DNA from: CAKSST01 sp045535505 | GTDB lineage: Bacteria > Bacillota > Clostridia > Oscillospirales > Acutalibacteraceae | Reading direction: 5' to 3' | Assembly: GCA_045535505.1 (NCBI GenBank) | Contig: JAZSLU010000017.1 | Span: forward strand, 1 to 52,515 | Length of the DNA stretch: 52,515 nt | Shown here: one piece after another, positions 44,052 to 51,878 of the stretch | Position numbering within the stretch: position 1 is the stretch's first letter | Layout: every line of letters starts with the position of its first letter | Notes under the pieces: model-generated | Told to the model about the DNA's origin: nothing | Database searches by the model: none | Seen by the model: the letters and a program-made list of their open reading frames with translations, nothing else | Program-made: the position numbers and the translations under genes

Positions 44052-46412
44052 TTATTTTTTAATAAGGAATAAATATTGATGTTCTAACGTTGCTCCTTTG
44101 TCTTTTATCCCATGTTTTTCGACTTCGACCACATTTTCGCTCCCTCGATACACTTCATCGAAATATGGAGAAGCATAATATGAAAGTAATTCTGCCATGT
44201 CAACTTTATCAGTTTTTCCCAAATGAAGAATGATTTTTCCTTCCGGCTTTAATACTTTGGCACACATAGCAAAAAATGAGCCATAAATGCTGAAATCTTT
44301 TTTCTGTTTGACATCGAGGAACACATCGTCGGCAGATTTGAACTGTTCAGGCTCCCAACCACAGAGCCATAAACGCATCCAGTTTTGCATATAAAAGCGT
44401 ATGGAATCAGCAAACGGTGGTGAACATATGATATAATCTACACGGTTATCCCATGCATCAATATTATTATAATCGCCTAATATTGTGTGACCGGTACAGT
44501 AACTGGAAAAGTCCCCCTTTTTATAAGATAGCACCAGTTTTTCTCGAATATGCTCTACAACATTTTTATATATAAAATCTCCTGTCGGGGCATAAGGAGT
44601 TAACGGATGTGAGTTTCTTGATAAAGCATAAGGGCGGTTGCCGTGTAGCACATGAAGGAATGCTGCAAAAACCATTGCTTCAGCAGCGGAAATATTGGGC
44701 AGCTTGTTTATAAAATATTCCCGTGCACACAAGATTTCGCGGAATGTATTCTCGTGAAAGTAATCAGGCAACTTACCGTTATACCCAAAGTCTTTATATT
44801 TGTTAACCAGATTATCAATATATTGCTCTGAAAAATTAGATGAGATGAATTCTTGGAGTAAAGAAAGAACAACATAAACTTCATCGGCCAACGGTTTTTC
44901 CAATTTAGCTTTTGTGACAATATACGCTAACTCGCTAAGATCGTTTCCAACACCAATACGACCTTGCAAACATGCTTCAAAAGGAATTGTTCCTACACCA
45001 CAGAGGGGATCGAGAATAACATCACCTTCATGGGTGAAATGTTTAACCATAAAATGTGCAATAGCAGGCTTTAATTTTCCGTGGTAGGAACACAAAGAAT
45101 GCCATGGATGCCCCCAATTACGCCCGGAATATGGTTCCTTTCGATATGGCATATCGTGGATAAAATGTTCTGCTTGCTGTTTAAAAATATCTGAAGCAGA
45201 TGAATTTTTGTGAAGTCTAAAGCGAAGAATTCTTTGCGATAAAACCATACCATTTTTGGAACGACGTTCTCTTAAAATACTTTCATCATACTTTTCAAAA
45301 CCATATTCTGTGCAAATTGCGGATAGAATATCGTGTGTCGGAATATGTACACCTGCAAATTGAGAATCACCGATATCCATCACAAAAATGCCGCCATCAC
45401 GCATGGCATGAGAAAGCTTGTTGATAACAGTGCTCATATCTGCAAAATAACCTGCAACCATGGTTACTATGCGGCGATCGTAAACCACAGGGGTAAGTAG
45501 GTCAATATACGGCTGTACGACGGGCAAAATTGGAATATCGCCATTTCGTCTTGATACATTATTAATTCCGGCTATGATGCCTTTAGAATGAAAAGCAGGA
45601 AGATCATCTTCACTTATTACATAGTCATTAAGTTTGAGTTCAAGTTTTGTGTTTCTAATATAATTCGTGCCATTTAAATAAGGCGGTGATGTGATGACGC
45701 AGTCGATTTGATTTTCAATACTAATATCACGAGCATCTTCACTAAGCTTTTCAGCAAAAAAACGAACAGAACAACCGTCGGTTTCTATGTCAGAAATAAT
45801 TGTATCTAATTTGGCAAGGAATAAATCAGAAACATTTATTTCAGAAGTATTTTTTTCCTTTTCTGTTGCATATCTAAGATCTCCACGGCGTATCATTTTT
45901 GAAGAACTGACAGCAATTGAGGAAAGTGCAAGCATAAGCAATGCACGGGTGTCGTCATCTTCTACGGTTGATATTTCAGATTTGATGTACTGAATATCTG
46001 TCAATGCATTGGAATCATAAAATTTCTCAAAACCATCCCAAAGAGGAGATGTTAGAGAAAGCTGCGAATTGTAAGCCGAGATGCGATTACGGAAACAACG
46101 CAAAAAAGTTGTGCCAACGCCTGAATCTATCAGCCGTTTAACGCAATTTATCTTTGCATCTATAACGTTGAGCATAAACGGATTTGATTCACTGTAGTAG
46201 GCGTGAATGCCTCGCTGTACTGCAACCAGCGGGGTGGTGCCAGTGCCGCCAAATGGATCATAAATAGTGCGTATGTTTTCATTTTTTAGTTGTTCTAACT
46301 CATTGACAACCAAACAAGATGAGTAGCCTTCAACATAAGAATACCATCCGTGAATAGCTTCGTATTTATTGAGCTGGAAAGTGCCAGCTTTCTTTTTTGT
46401 TTTGTTATCCAT
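44052..46412 (-). CDS. Fused two-domain DNA methyltransferase (SPPY type)
   Basis: 786 residues with two full methylase modules. Module 1 has SAM motif IYDPFGGTGTTPLVAVQRG (about 48-66) and catalytic TSPPY (about 238-242). Module 2 has VILDPLCGVGTIPFEA (about 465-480) and CSPPF (about 660-664). SPPY/SPPF suggests N4-cytosine or a related amino-methylase. Two modules in one chain usually serve the two strands of an asymmetric site. It overlaps the upstream AbrB-like gene by eight bases and converges on the nuclease run. It may belong to the same system or be a second one. Confidence 0.88.
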   Translation of the reverse strand: MDNKTKKKAGTFQLNKYEAIHGWYSYVEGYSSCLVVNELEQLKNENIRTIYDPFGGTGTTPLVAVQRGIHAYYSESNPFMLNVIDAKINCVKRLIDSGVGTTFLRCFRNRISAYNSQLSLTSPLWDGFEKFYDSNALTDIQYIKSEISTVEDDDTRALLMLALSSIAVSSSKMIRRGDLRYATEKEKNTSEINVSDLFLAKLDTIISDIETDGCSVRFFAEKLSEDARDISIENQIDCVITSPPYLNGTNYIRNTKLELKLNDYVISEDDLPAFHSKGIIAGINNVSRRNGDIPILPVVQPYIDLLTPVVYDRRIVTMVAGYFADMSTVINKLSHAMRDGGIFVMDIGDSQFAGVHIPTHDILSAICTEYGFEKYDESILRERRSKNGMVLSQRILRFRLHKNSSASDIFKQQAEHFIHDMPYRKEPYSGRNWGHPWHSLCSYHGKLKPAIAHFMVKHFTHEGDVILDPLCGVGTIPFEACLQGRIGVGNDLSELAYIVTKAKLEKPLADEVYVVLSLLQEFISSNFSEQYIDNLVNKYKDFGYNGKLPDYFHENTFREILCAREYFINKLPNISAAEAMVFAAFLHVLHGNRPYALSRNSHPLTPYAPTGDFIYKNVVEHIREKLVLSYKKGDFSSYCTGHTILGDYNNIDAWDNRVDYIICSPPFADSIRFYMQNWMRLWLCGWEPEQFKSADDVFLDVKQKKDFSIYGSFFAMCAKVLKPEGKIILHLGKTDKVDMAELLSYYASPYFDEVYRGSENVVEVEKHGIKDKGATLEHQYLFLIKK

Positions 46413-46593
46413 TGTTGTCCTCCGTTTCTACGGGAACCATACGGAGAATTAGTTCATTGGATGCGGAGTCAAGGTATATGGCAAAATTTGTTTTACCTTT
46501 GACAGCTCCCATGTTATTCAAAATGGGTTTTGGCAAACGGATACGCATATCTTGTTGTAGTACATATGTATCCAAATAAATTAGCTCGCTCAT
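46405..46593 (-). CDS. AbrB/SpoVT-like small DNA-binding protein
   Basis: 62 residues with a swapped-hairpin-like core MRIRLPKPILNNMGAVKGKTNFAIYLDSASNELILRMV. Such proteins are transcription factors or antitoxins; here the partner is a methylase, whose start lies in this gene's last codons. ATG follows AAAAGGAG. Three AGACT repeats between its promoter and start could be its own operator. Confidence 0.75.
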   Translation of the reverse strand: MSELIYLDTYVLQQDMRIRLPKPILNNMGAVKGKTNFAIYLDSASNELILRMVPVETEDNNG

Positions 46594-46596
46594 ATC

Positions 46597-46623
46597 AGTC
46601 TCCTTTTAGTCTGATTTTAGTCT
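46597..46623 (-). repeat. AGACT triple repeat, putative autoregulatory operator
   Basis: On the minus strand, AGACT occurs three times at exactly 11-base spacing (46619-46623, 46608-46612, 46597-46601) between the -10 box and the AbrB-like start codon. The first two copies extend to AGACTAAAA. Confidence 0.55.
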
Positions 46624-46652
46624 ATTATAGCTTAAAACTCGCAAATAGTCAA
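46624..46652 (-). promoter_or_regulatory. Promoter of the AbrB-methylase operon
   Basis: On the minus strand, TTGACT (46647-46652), 17-base spacer, perfect TATAAT (46624-46629). Confidence 0.85.
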
Positions 46653-46833
46653 CAGGATTAAGAACATTTGCAAATATTATATCAAAAGATATGTACTATA
46701 AATTGTACAGAAGAAAGACAACTACTGACACTGATCGCATTTTTAAATTTCTCTGGACTTGTAAGAAATGATGTGATATTATTTCGTATCGCAAAGGAAG
46801 TTTATACTTATGAAAGAGGAAGGGAGAAATAAA

Positions 46834-47307
46834 ATGATTTGTTTTCACGATCCGGAAAAAGAGTATGGATTTTTAAGTAATTGGTATATGTCGGATTTTA
46901 TTGAAGATGGAAGGCTGTATACATCTGTGGAACAATATTTGATGTATGGGAAAGCATTGGTCTTCAAAGATGAAGATATGCAGCAAGCAATCCTTAACAC
47001 ACATGATGTTGCTGAAATAAAGAAATACGGTAGACAAGTCAAAGGATATAATGAAACGTTATGGAACGGACTTAGGCAGTTAGTGCTATATCGTGGATTG
47101 TGGTTAAAATTCAGTCAAAACGAAGAACTAAAGCAAAAATTGATTGACACAGGCAACGACATGCTCGTGGAGTGTGCGATAACAGATAAAATCTTTGCAT
47201 GTGGTATATCAATGAAAGATCCAATGAGATTAGACATGAGCAAATGGCCTGGTAAAAATTTACTCGGATTTGCACTGATGGACTTACGCGAACAATTAAA
47301 AAAATAG
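46834..47307 (+). CDS. NADAR (YbiA-like) domain protein
   Basis: 157 residues from ATG 46834 (GAGGAAGGGAG upstream); a start at 46810 adds eight residues and is possible. The family pattern is plain: MICFHDPEKEYGFLSNWYMSDF, YTSVEQYLMYGKALVF, WNGLRQLVLYRGLWLKFSQN and LLGFALMDLREQL. NADAR proteins are N-glycosidases acting on riboflavin intermediates or ADP-ribose-type adducts, and many sit in phage-conflict loci. It lies on the plus strand, divergent from the AbrB-methylase operon. Confidence 0.9.
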   Translation: MICFHDPEKEYGFLSNWYMSDFIEDGRLYTSVEQYLMYGKALVFKDEDMQQAILNTHDVAEIKKYGRQVKGYNETLWNGLRQLVLYRGLWLKFSQNEELKQKLIDTGNDMLVECAITDKIFACGISMKDPMRLDMSKWPGKNLLGFALMDLREQLKK

Positions 47308-47433
47308 TAATGTCGAAGTTGGAATCAAGGCGTCGCAGAAATGCGGCGCTTTTGCTTTTTATATCAAAAAACGCTGGACTTGTGGAAGGGGTTGTGGTAT
47401 GTGTTTGTGTTGCAAAAAGGAGGTGCAACGCAC

Positions 47434-47718
47434 ATGACAACACTTGAAGATTTATACTATGGCAACATTAGTCCGCACGAAAGGTATATCAAGCGAGGAA
47501 CGAGAGTCGATAAGCTCGTCAAGTTGATATGCAAAAACGAGGAAGAACTCAATGAGGGACTCACAGAGAAACAAAAAGAAACCTTTGAAAAGTTCAAGGA
47601 CTGCACAAGTGAACTGTCCTGTATCACTGAGCGCGAAGCGTTCAGTTCGGGATTTATCCTTGCCGCTCGCATAATGGTGGAAGTGATGCAAGGGCTGGAG
47701 GAGGTCGAGGATATATGA
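47434..47718 (+). CDS. DUF6809-like small protein
   Basis: 94 residues: MTTLEDLYYGNISPHERYIKRG, a charged helical middle, then FSSGFILAARIMVEVMQG. This pattern is common in clostridial mobile elements; function is unknown. Start at 47434 set by AAGGAGGTG; a longer frame upstream is not supported. Its stop overlaps the next start (ATGA). Confidence 0.8.
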   Translation: MTTLEDLYYGNISPHERYIKRGTRVDKLVKLICKNEEELNEGLTEKQKETFEKFKDCTSELSCITEREAFSSGFILAARIMVEVMQGLEEVEDI

Positions 47719-48551
47719 GAAAACTCATTATCCTTCTTCTCTGCTGTGGGGTGCTCGTGAGTATGGTGGGATGCGGTGGCAATACCGCACCGCCGCCTAC
47801 GGAGAGCCCGCCGGCAACGGTATCGGAAACTGTAATAACAGAACCCGCTGCCGAAACAATACCGCCTACAAAGACAGTAGAACAGACAGAGAAAGAAAAT
47901 GCGCCTGTCCACACCGAGAGCACAGATCAGGAAACCGAGCCAACTGTGACCGCCACAGAGCCTACAACGACAGCAAAACCGAAGGAAGAAACCAAACCAA
48001 CAGAGCCGTCATTTGTGGAAAGCACTGAACCTATAGAAGAAACGCCAGCGAAAGTCGAAGAACCGCAAGAAGAAATATATGTGGGAATACAGTGGTCGGT
48101 GGTTGATCCTGCGGAAATTGAAAGGCTTGTAATTGAAAAGATAAATGCCTACCGTATAGCACAGGGTGATACGGCAGCTACGGCGCTACCCGGACTGACA
48201 GAGGTAGCACGGTACAGAGCAAATGAGCTTACAATCAACTTTTCGCACGCAGACATTCGTGATGTGTGTAAAGAATTAAAATATGGCGAGTTTGTAGATA
48301 TGACACTCTACGATATGACCGCTGAAGATAGTTATTATCAAGGATATAATCGAGAAGCCATTGGAATGGGTGAATGGTTCGGCACGGCCGAAAGTATGTC
48401 CGACCGAATCGCAGACGGCTTCCATCACAGCAAAGGACACTGGTCGTATGTGGGCTGTTCAAAGTATCCATACATTGCAGTAGGCGTAACTAAAGCCAAT
48501 GACAAATGGTATGTCTGCATCTGTATGAGCAAAGAAAACTACGGCGGATAA
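47715..48551 (+). CDS. CAP/SCP-domain lipoprotein
   Basis: 278 residues. Signal peptide with lipobox SMVGC (C20), then a Thr/Pro/Glu-rich stalk (about 21-122), then a C-terminal CAP-like domain (about 130-278): INAYRIAQGDTAATALPGL, VARYRANELTINFSHAD, MSDRIADGFHHSKGHWSYV, YIAVGVTKANDKWYVCICMS. Such proteins sit on the cell surface; many bind or cut peptidoglycan or peptides, but enzyme function is unproven for most. As cargo it could change the host surface, perhaps blocking phage adsorption; that is speculation. Confidence 0.85.
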   Translation: MRKLIILLLCCGVLVSMVGCGGNTAPPPTESPPATVSETVITEPAAETIPPTKTVEQTEKENAPVHTESTDQETEPTVTATEPTTTAKPKEETKPTEPSFVESTEPIEETPAKVEEPQEEIYVGIQWSVVDPAEIERLVIEKINAYRIAQGDTAATALPGLTEVARYRANELTINFSHADIRDVCKELKYGEFVDMTLYDMTAEDSYYQGYNREAIGMGEWFGTAESMSDRIADGFHHSKGHWSYVGCSKYPYIAVGVTKANDKWYVCICMSKENYGG

Positions 48552-48573
48552 AAAACAAAACAAGGCAATTTAA

Positions 48574-48616
48574 GGCGAGTGTTTGCTCAGGCGAGTAAAC
48601 ACTCGCCGTTCCTTTT
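48574..48616 (+). terminator. Terminator after the lipoprotein gene
   Basis: GGCGAGTGTTT / AAACACTCGCC, 11-bp stem with 12-base loop, then GTTCCTTTTT. Confidence 0.85.
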
Positions 48617-48800
48617 TAAGAGCGACACAGGGTAAAATGTTGCCCTGAAATGCCGTTTTTATGGCTATCGAAAAAATTTTTAAAAAATTTTTTCGTAGAA
48701 TATATAACATTAAAAAACACGAAAAAGAAACAAAAATACTGTATGGAAACAATGTACGGAAAAATTGTAAAACCCTTGATTTTCAGGCGTTCTCGGGGTG

Positions 48801-48829
48801 TTGACAAGGTGTTTTTTGGTTGCTATAAT
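48801..48829 (+). promoter_or_regulatory. Consensus promoter of a non-coding unit
   Basis: Perfect TTGACA (48801-48806), 17-base spacer, perfect TATAAT (48824-48829). No gene with a plausible start follows for over 500 bases. Confidence 0.85.
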
Positions 48830-48835
48830 GAAGTT

Positions 48836-49369
48836 GCACCAAGGAAAATTGGTGCTTACAATTGAATAAAAAGGGATGCCGAGTACAGCACCATCGTGAC
48901 CTTAACAGGAAAGCTAAGATGGACAACGCCGCCATGACCTCACACGTGTGAGCGAGCGATAAAGCGTATGTGCCGGACCGAAATAACAACGTCTTTCGGT
49001 TTGCGATGACTCACGATTGGTATGATGATACTTCTGCATGGCAGCTCATAGGCATATGAGATGTGGACGATAAGGTTGGAACCGATACCTGTTTGTTACA
49101 TATGATTCTCGTTCTCAAGGAATCAACTTATTCCAAGAGATAGATGTTACGAGAAACTCTGCATCCTTCGTTTAACAAAGCAACCCCGATTTAGCACAGA
49201 CCTTATTAACAGCACTTCCCTTATGACCCCTATGCGAAACGAAAAAGAACAAAGAATTTTTATGTGACTCTTATGCAATACCAAGGGGTCACTATATCTA
49301 AAAATAAATACTGACAGTAAGACCACCTACAAAGAACGGTATCGTTCATTGTGAGTGGTCTTTGTTTTT
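48836..49369 (+). ncRNA. Candidate large structured RNA or very long leader
   Basis: About 530 bases with no credible coding frame lie between the consensus promoter and a terminator-like hairpin. Helices seen by eye are GCACCAA/TTGGTGC (48836-48855), CCATC/GATGG (near 48892-48930), CTCACACGTGTGAG (48939-48952), ACCGAAA/TTTCGGT (48977-49000), CTCATA/TATGAG with GGCA loop (49045-49060), TTCTCGT/ACGAGAA enclosing GGAAT/ATTCC (about 49103-49157) and TGACCCC/GGGGTCA (about 49226-49287). The end is AAGACCAC/GTGGTCTT with inner GAACG/CGTTC (49319-49362), then TTTGTTTTT. No known RNA family is recognised. If the end hairpin is an attenuator, this is instead the leader of the gene at 49385. Confidence 0.5.
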
Positions 49370-49384
49370 GAAAGGAGAACGCAA

Positions 49385-49699
49385 ATGATTAAAGTACCAA
49401 GCCTGAGAAAAGATTTCTTTATAGTAGCAAACAGCATCTTTGAATGGAAACTCAAGCCGCGAGATTTTACAGTGTATTGTTGCCTACTACGACATGCCGA
49501 TATTGCAAACCACACTTGCTTTCCGTCAAGGCGACTGATTTCGGAAGAATGTCAGATTGACAAAAAGACGGTGGATGTGGCTCTCAATAGTTTAATCAAT
49601 GTCGGGTTAATTCAAAAAATCACACGAACACGTTTTGATGGTAGTAAGACCTCAAACCTCTATCATGTGGTTGACCTGACGAAAATCAATAGCGAATAA
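49385..49699 (+). CDS. Winged-helix HTH (RepA-N-like) protein
   Basis: 104 residues: SLRKDFFIVANSIFEWKLKPRDFTVYCCLLRHADIANHTCFPSRRLISEECQIDKKTVDVALNSL is a winged HTH of the kind seen at the N-terminus of replication initiators and in mobile-element regulators (quoted here in overlapping short terms: DFTVYCCLLRHAD, CFPSRRLISEECQ, KKTVDVALNSL). Start set by AAAGGAG. No C-terminal replication domain follows, so it may be a short regulator. It lies 22 bases after a terminator-like hairpin and before an origin-like repeat region. Confidence 0.7.
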   Translation: MIKVPSLRKDFFIVANSIFEWKLKPRDFTVYCCLLRHADIANHTCFPSRRLISEECQIDKKTVDVALNSLINVGLIQKITRTRFDGSKTSNLYHVVDLTKINSE

Positions 49700-50098
49700 A
49701 TCTCGGTTGGGTAGGTTCGAAACTTCTTATCAATAACAAGACCCATAGAACAAAACCCAATAATCTTACGACAGAATAAAAAATATATAAACATCTAATA
49801 TGCAAGAGCGCAATTCGTCGGAATTTAAGAATTTGCCTCAATTCTTTCTTTTCTGCCGTAGTGGTAGCACACTTGGATGAAAATAAAGCAGGAGAAAGGA
49901 AAGGTGCCGCAAATCGACACCTTTCCGATTTACAACGGACGGCAATGCCGACCGTTAGGGGCTTTGTGGGCTTTTCGCAAGTCGAATTACAGGTGTGCTA
50001 CCTATTTGCCAAATGTGCTACCTGGTGTGCTACCTTTGGGAAAATGTCCACCACCCATTTAATACTAAAAATATTGAAAAAATGAAAGGAGAATCTTC
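49700..50098. other. Origin-like region: iterons and hairpins, no gene
   Basis: About 400 bases. TGTGCTACCT is repeated at 49994-50003, 50014-50023 and 50026-50035, with an inverted GGTAGCACA at 49863-49871. Two strong hairpins lie between: GGAAAGGTG/CACCTTTCC (49898-49926) and AACGG-A-CGGC/GCCG-A-CCGTT (49934-49956). This could be an origin of replication or transfer, or excisionase/integrase binding DNA. Short open frames across it are explained by the repeats. Confidence 0.5.
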
Positions 50099-50413
50099 AT
50101 GAGTCACAGATATTATTTCAAAATGTTTAAGAACGAACCCGATGTGTTGACCGTGCCGGATGTGGTAAGGCTGTTGCAATTCGGGAAGAATACGGTCTAC
50201 AGTCTTATCAAAGAAGGTAGGATCAGCAGTATCAAGCAGGGCAAGAAAATCATCGTGCCTAAGCTATGTTTGGTTGAATTTCTAACTGATGCAAAAAACT
50301 ATCAGACACCGTCCCCGACAGTCCCGAATAATCTCTGGACTTGTGGAGAGTGTTGTGGTAGTGTTGGTGTTGCCCGAGAAACCGAAGGACAACTTCAAAA
50401 GAAAGGAGCGTGA
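50099..50413 (+). CDS. xis: Excisionase-like HTH protein
   Basis: 104 residues. An excisionase/HTH_17 domain is plain at residues 15-60 (DVLTVPDVVRLLQFGKNTVY, SLIKEGRISSIKQGKKIIV). A Cys-containing tail follows. It lies four bases ahead of the integrase gene, the standard xis-int order, and is expected to bend DNA for excision. ATG follows AAAGGAG. Confidence 0.87.
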   Translation: MSHRYYFKMFKNEPDVLTVPDVVRLLQFGKNTVYSLIKEGRISSIKQGKKIIVPKLCLVEFLTDAKNYQTPSPTVPNNLWTCGECCGSVGVARETEGQLQKKGA

Positions 50414-50417
50414 GTAA

Positions 50418-51605
50418 ATGAAACGAATCACAGGACGCCTGACCGAGAAAAACAAAAAGTGGTATGCGGTCATCAATCTATATGACACCGAAGGCAAGCG
50501 CAAAGAAAAGTGGATGGGTCTGAACCTTGATACGACAAGAGGAAACAAGCGTGAGGCGGAATACCGTCTCCGCCAAATTCTTGAACAGTACAACACCGAC
50601 GACCTCTATAAGCGTGAGAATATGTCCCACGCCGACAAAGAGCGTAGCCGAGTGGCGCACATGCAGGTGGCGGATTACCTTCCCGAGTGGCTCGAGTCGC
50701 ACAAGGTGAACGTATCGGAAACCACATACGAAGGCTACAAGCTGATGATACAGTCTCGCATGGTTCCGTTCTTCCCTGCCTGCGGTGACCACAAAGTCAA
50801 AGACATTACGGGTGATGAAATCAACGATTATTACATTCGCATCCGTAATGACGGACTCAAAGGCACAACTGCTCAACGCCATCACGCGCTGTTGCATCTG
50901 GCTTTCAAGTCGGCGGTCAAGCGAAGAATCATACCGAGCAATCCTGTTGAACAAGCCGACAGACCGAAGGCACAACAGTACATCGGCAAATATTATAACG
51001 CCGGTGAGCTGAAAGAGTTGCTTGACAAGACAGCGAACGACCCGATACACATTGTAATCTTCCTTGCCGCTTACTATGGACTCCGCCGTAGTGAAGTGCT
51101 TGGACTCAAATGGTCGGCGGTGGACTTTGAAAACAAGACGGTCAGTGTTAATCACAAAGTGGTACAGAACGAAAAAGGCGTGGTTGGTATGGACGTTATG
51201 AAAACAAAATCATCCTACCGCACTCTGCCACTGATACCGCAGGTGGAAGAAGTTCTCCTTGCCGAAAAGGAAAAACAAGAAGAAATGATGCGAGTGATGC
51301 GCCGAGGTTACTGCAAAAAATACACCGACTACATCTGCGTAGATGCAATCGGTGAACTGATAAAACCGAACTACGTGACCGACCATTTCAAAGTGGTGCT
51401 GAAAGAAAAAGGATTAAAACCCGTACGCTTTCACGACCTCAGGCACAGTTGTGCATCGCTACTTCTCGCAAACGGTGTACCGATGAAAATGATTCAGGAC
51501 TGGCTCGGTCACTCTGATATGGGAACGACCGCCAACATTTATAGTCACATTGATAGCGAGAGCAAGAAAGCAAGTGCGATGGCGATAGGAACTGCCTTGG
51601 GATAA
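50418..51605 (+). CDS. int: Tyrosine site-specific integrase
   Basis: 395 residues. An N-terminal arm-binding domain (KRITGRLTEKNKKWYAVINL) and SAM-like core-binding domain (about 75-180) precede the catalytic domain. The catalytic set is complete: R223 (GLRRSEVLGL), H339 and R342 (FHDLRHS), H365 (LGHSDMGTT) and Y375 (NIYSHID). It ends 43 bases from the 3' end of a tRNA-Ser gene, matching integration into tRNA. Confidence 0.96.
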   Translation: MKRITGRLTEKNKKWYAVINLYDTEGKRKEKWMGLNLDTTRGNKREAEYRLRQILEQYNTDDLYKRENMSHADKERSRVAHMQVADYLPEWLESHKVNVSETTYEGYKLMIQSRMVPFFPACGDHKVKDITGDEINDYYIRIRNDGLKGTTAQRHHALLHLAFKSAVKRRIIPSNPVEQADRPKAQQYIGKYYNAGELKELLDKTANDPIHIVIFLAAYYGLRRSEVLGLKWSAVDFENKTVSVNHKVVQNEKGVVGMDVMKTKSSYRTLPLIPQVEEVLLAEKEKQEEMMRVMRRGYCKKYTDYICVDAIGELIKPNYVTDHFKVVLKEKGLKPVRFHDLRHSCASLLLANGVPMKMIQDWLGHSDMGTTANIYSHIDSESKKASAMAIGTALG

Positions 51606-51614
51606 AAAGAGAAA

Positions 51615-51644
51615 ACTCCTTGAAGGATAAAACCTTCAAGGAGT
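51615..51644 (-). terminator. Terminator of tRNA-Ser
   Basis: Perfect 12-bp stem ACTCCTTGAAGG / CCTTCAAGGAGT with a six-base loop. The T-rich exit (TTTTCTCTTTTT) is on the minus strand, so it serves the tRNA; it may also slow int transcription. Confidence 0.88.
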
Positions 51645-51647
51645 CCT

Positions 51648-51736
51648 TGGCGGAGACGGCGAGATTCGAACTCGCGGGGGATTGCTCCCTAACTGATTTC
51701 GAGTCAGCCCCGTTATGACCACTTCGATACGTCTCC
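51648..51736 (-). tRNA. tRNA-Ser (anticodon CGA)
   Basis: 89 nt including encoded CCA. Acceptor GGAGACG/CGTCTCC, anticodon arm GCTGA-CTCGAAA-TCAGT (anticodon at 51699-51701), long variable arm with GGG/CCC, T-arm GCGAG-TTCGAAT-CTCGC, discriminator G. All stems pair, so it should work. It adjoins the integrase gene; its 5' 40 bases are repeated downstream. Confidence 0.96.
51697..51736. repeat. 40-bp direct repeat, copy 1 (within tRNA-Ser)
   Basis: Runs from the core TTTCGAG to the first base of the tRNA; identical over 40 bases to 51879-51918. Confidence 0.9.
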
Positions 51737-51771
51737 ATATTAAATTGTAAAGGCAAAGCCAAAACCTAAAT

Positions 51772-51789
51772 TGCGAGAAAACTGCGAGA
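51772..51789 (+). repeat. Right-end TGCGAGA pair
   Basis: TGCGAGA at 51772-51778 and 51783-51789, 11 bases apart, as at the left end of the element. Candidate integrase arm sites lying outside the intact tRNA. Confidence 0.55.
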
Positions 51790-51878
51790 TGCAGATTTTC
51801 AAAAGTGCAAACCAAAGCCACGAAAACCCCGATAAATAAAGGGTTTACGGAGATACAGTCGTGACAGATCCGACTATG

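Noticed and set aside
36557..46412. Classical type I or type III restriction system
   Set aside because: No HsdS specificity subunit and no helicase-type restriction subunit (HsdR or Res) are present.
48836..49369. Naming the non-coding unit as ROOL, GOLLD or a group II intron
   Set aside because: Size and setting fit large ornate RNAs, but I could not recall a matching consensus, and no intron domain V-like hairpin or reverse transcriptase is visible.
49861..50085. Two overlapping small open frames (60-75 codons)
   Set aside because: They span the iterons and hairpins, and their Cys-rich text is made by the repeats. The possibility of a decayed replication gene cannot be fully excluded.
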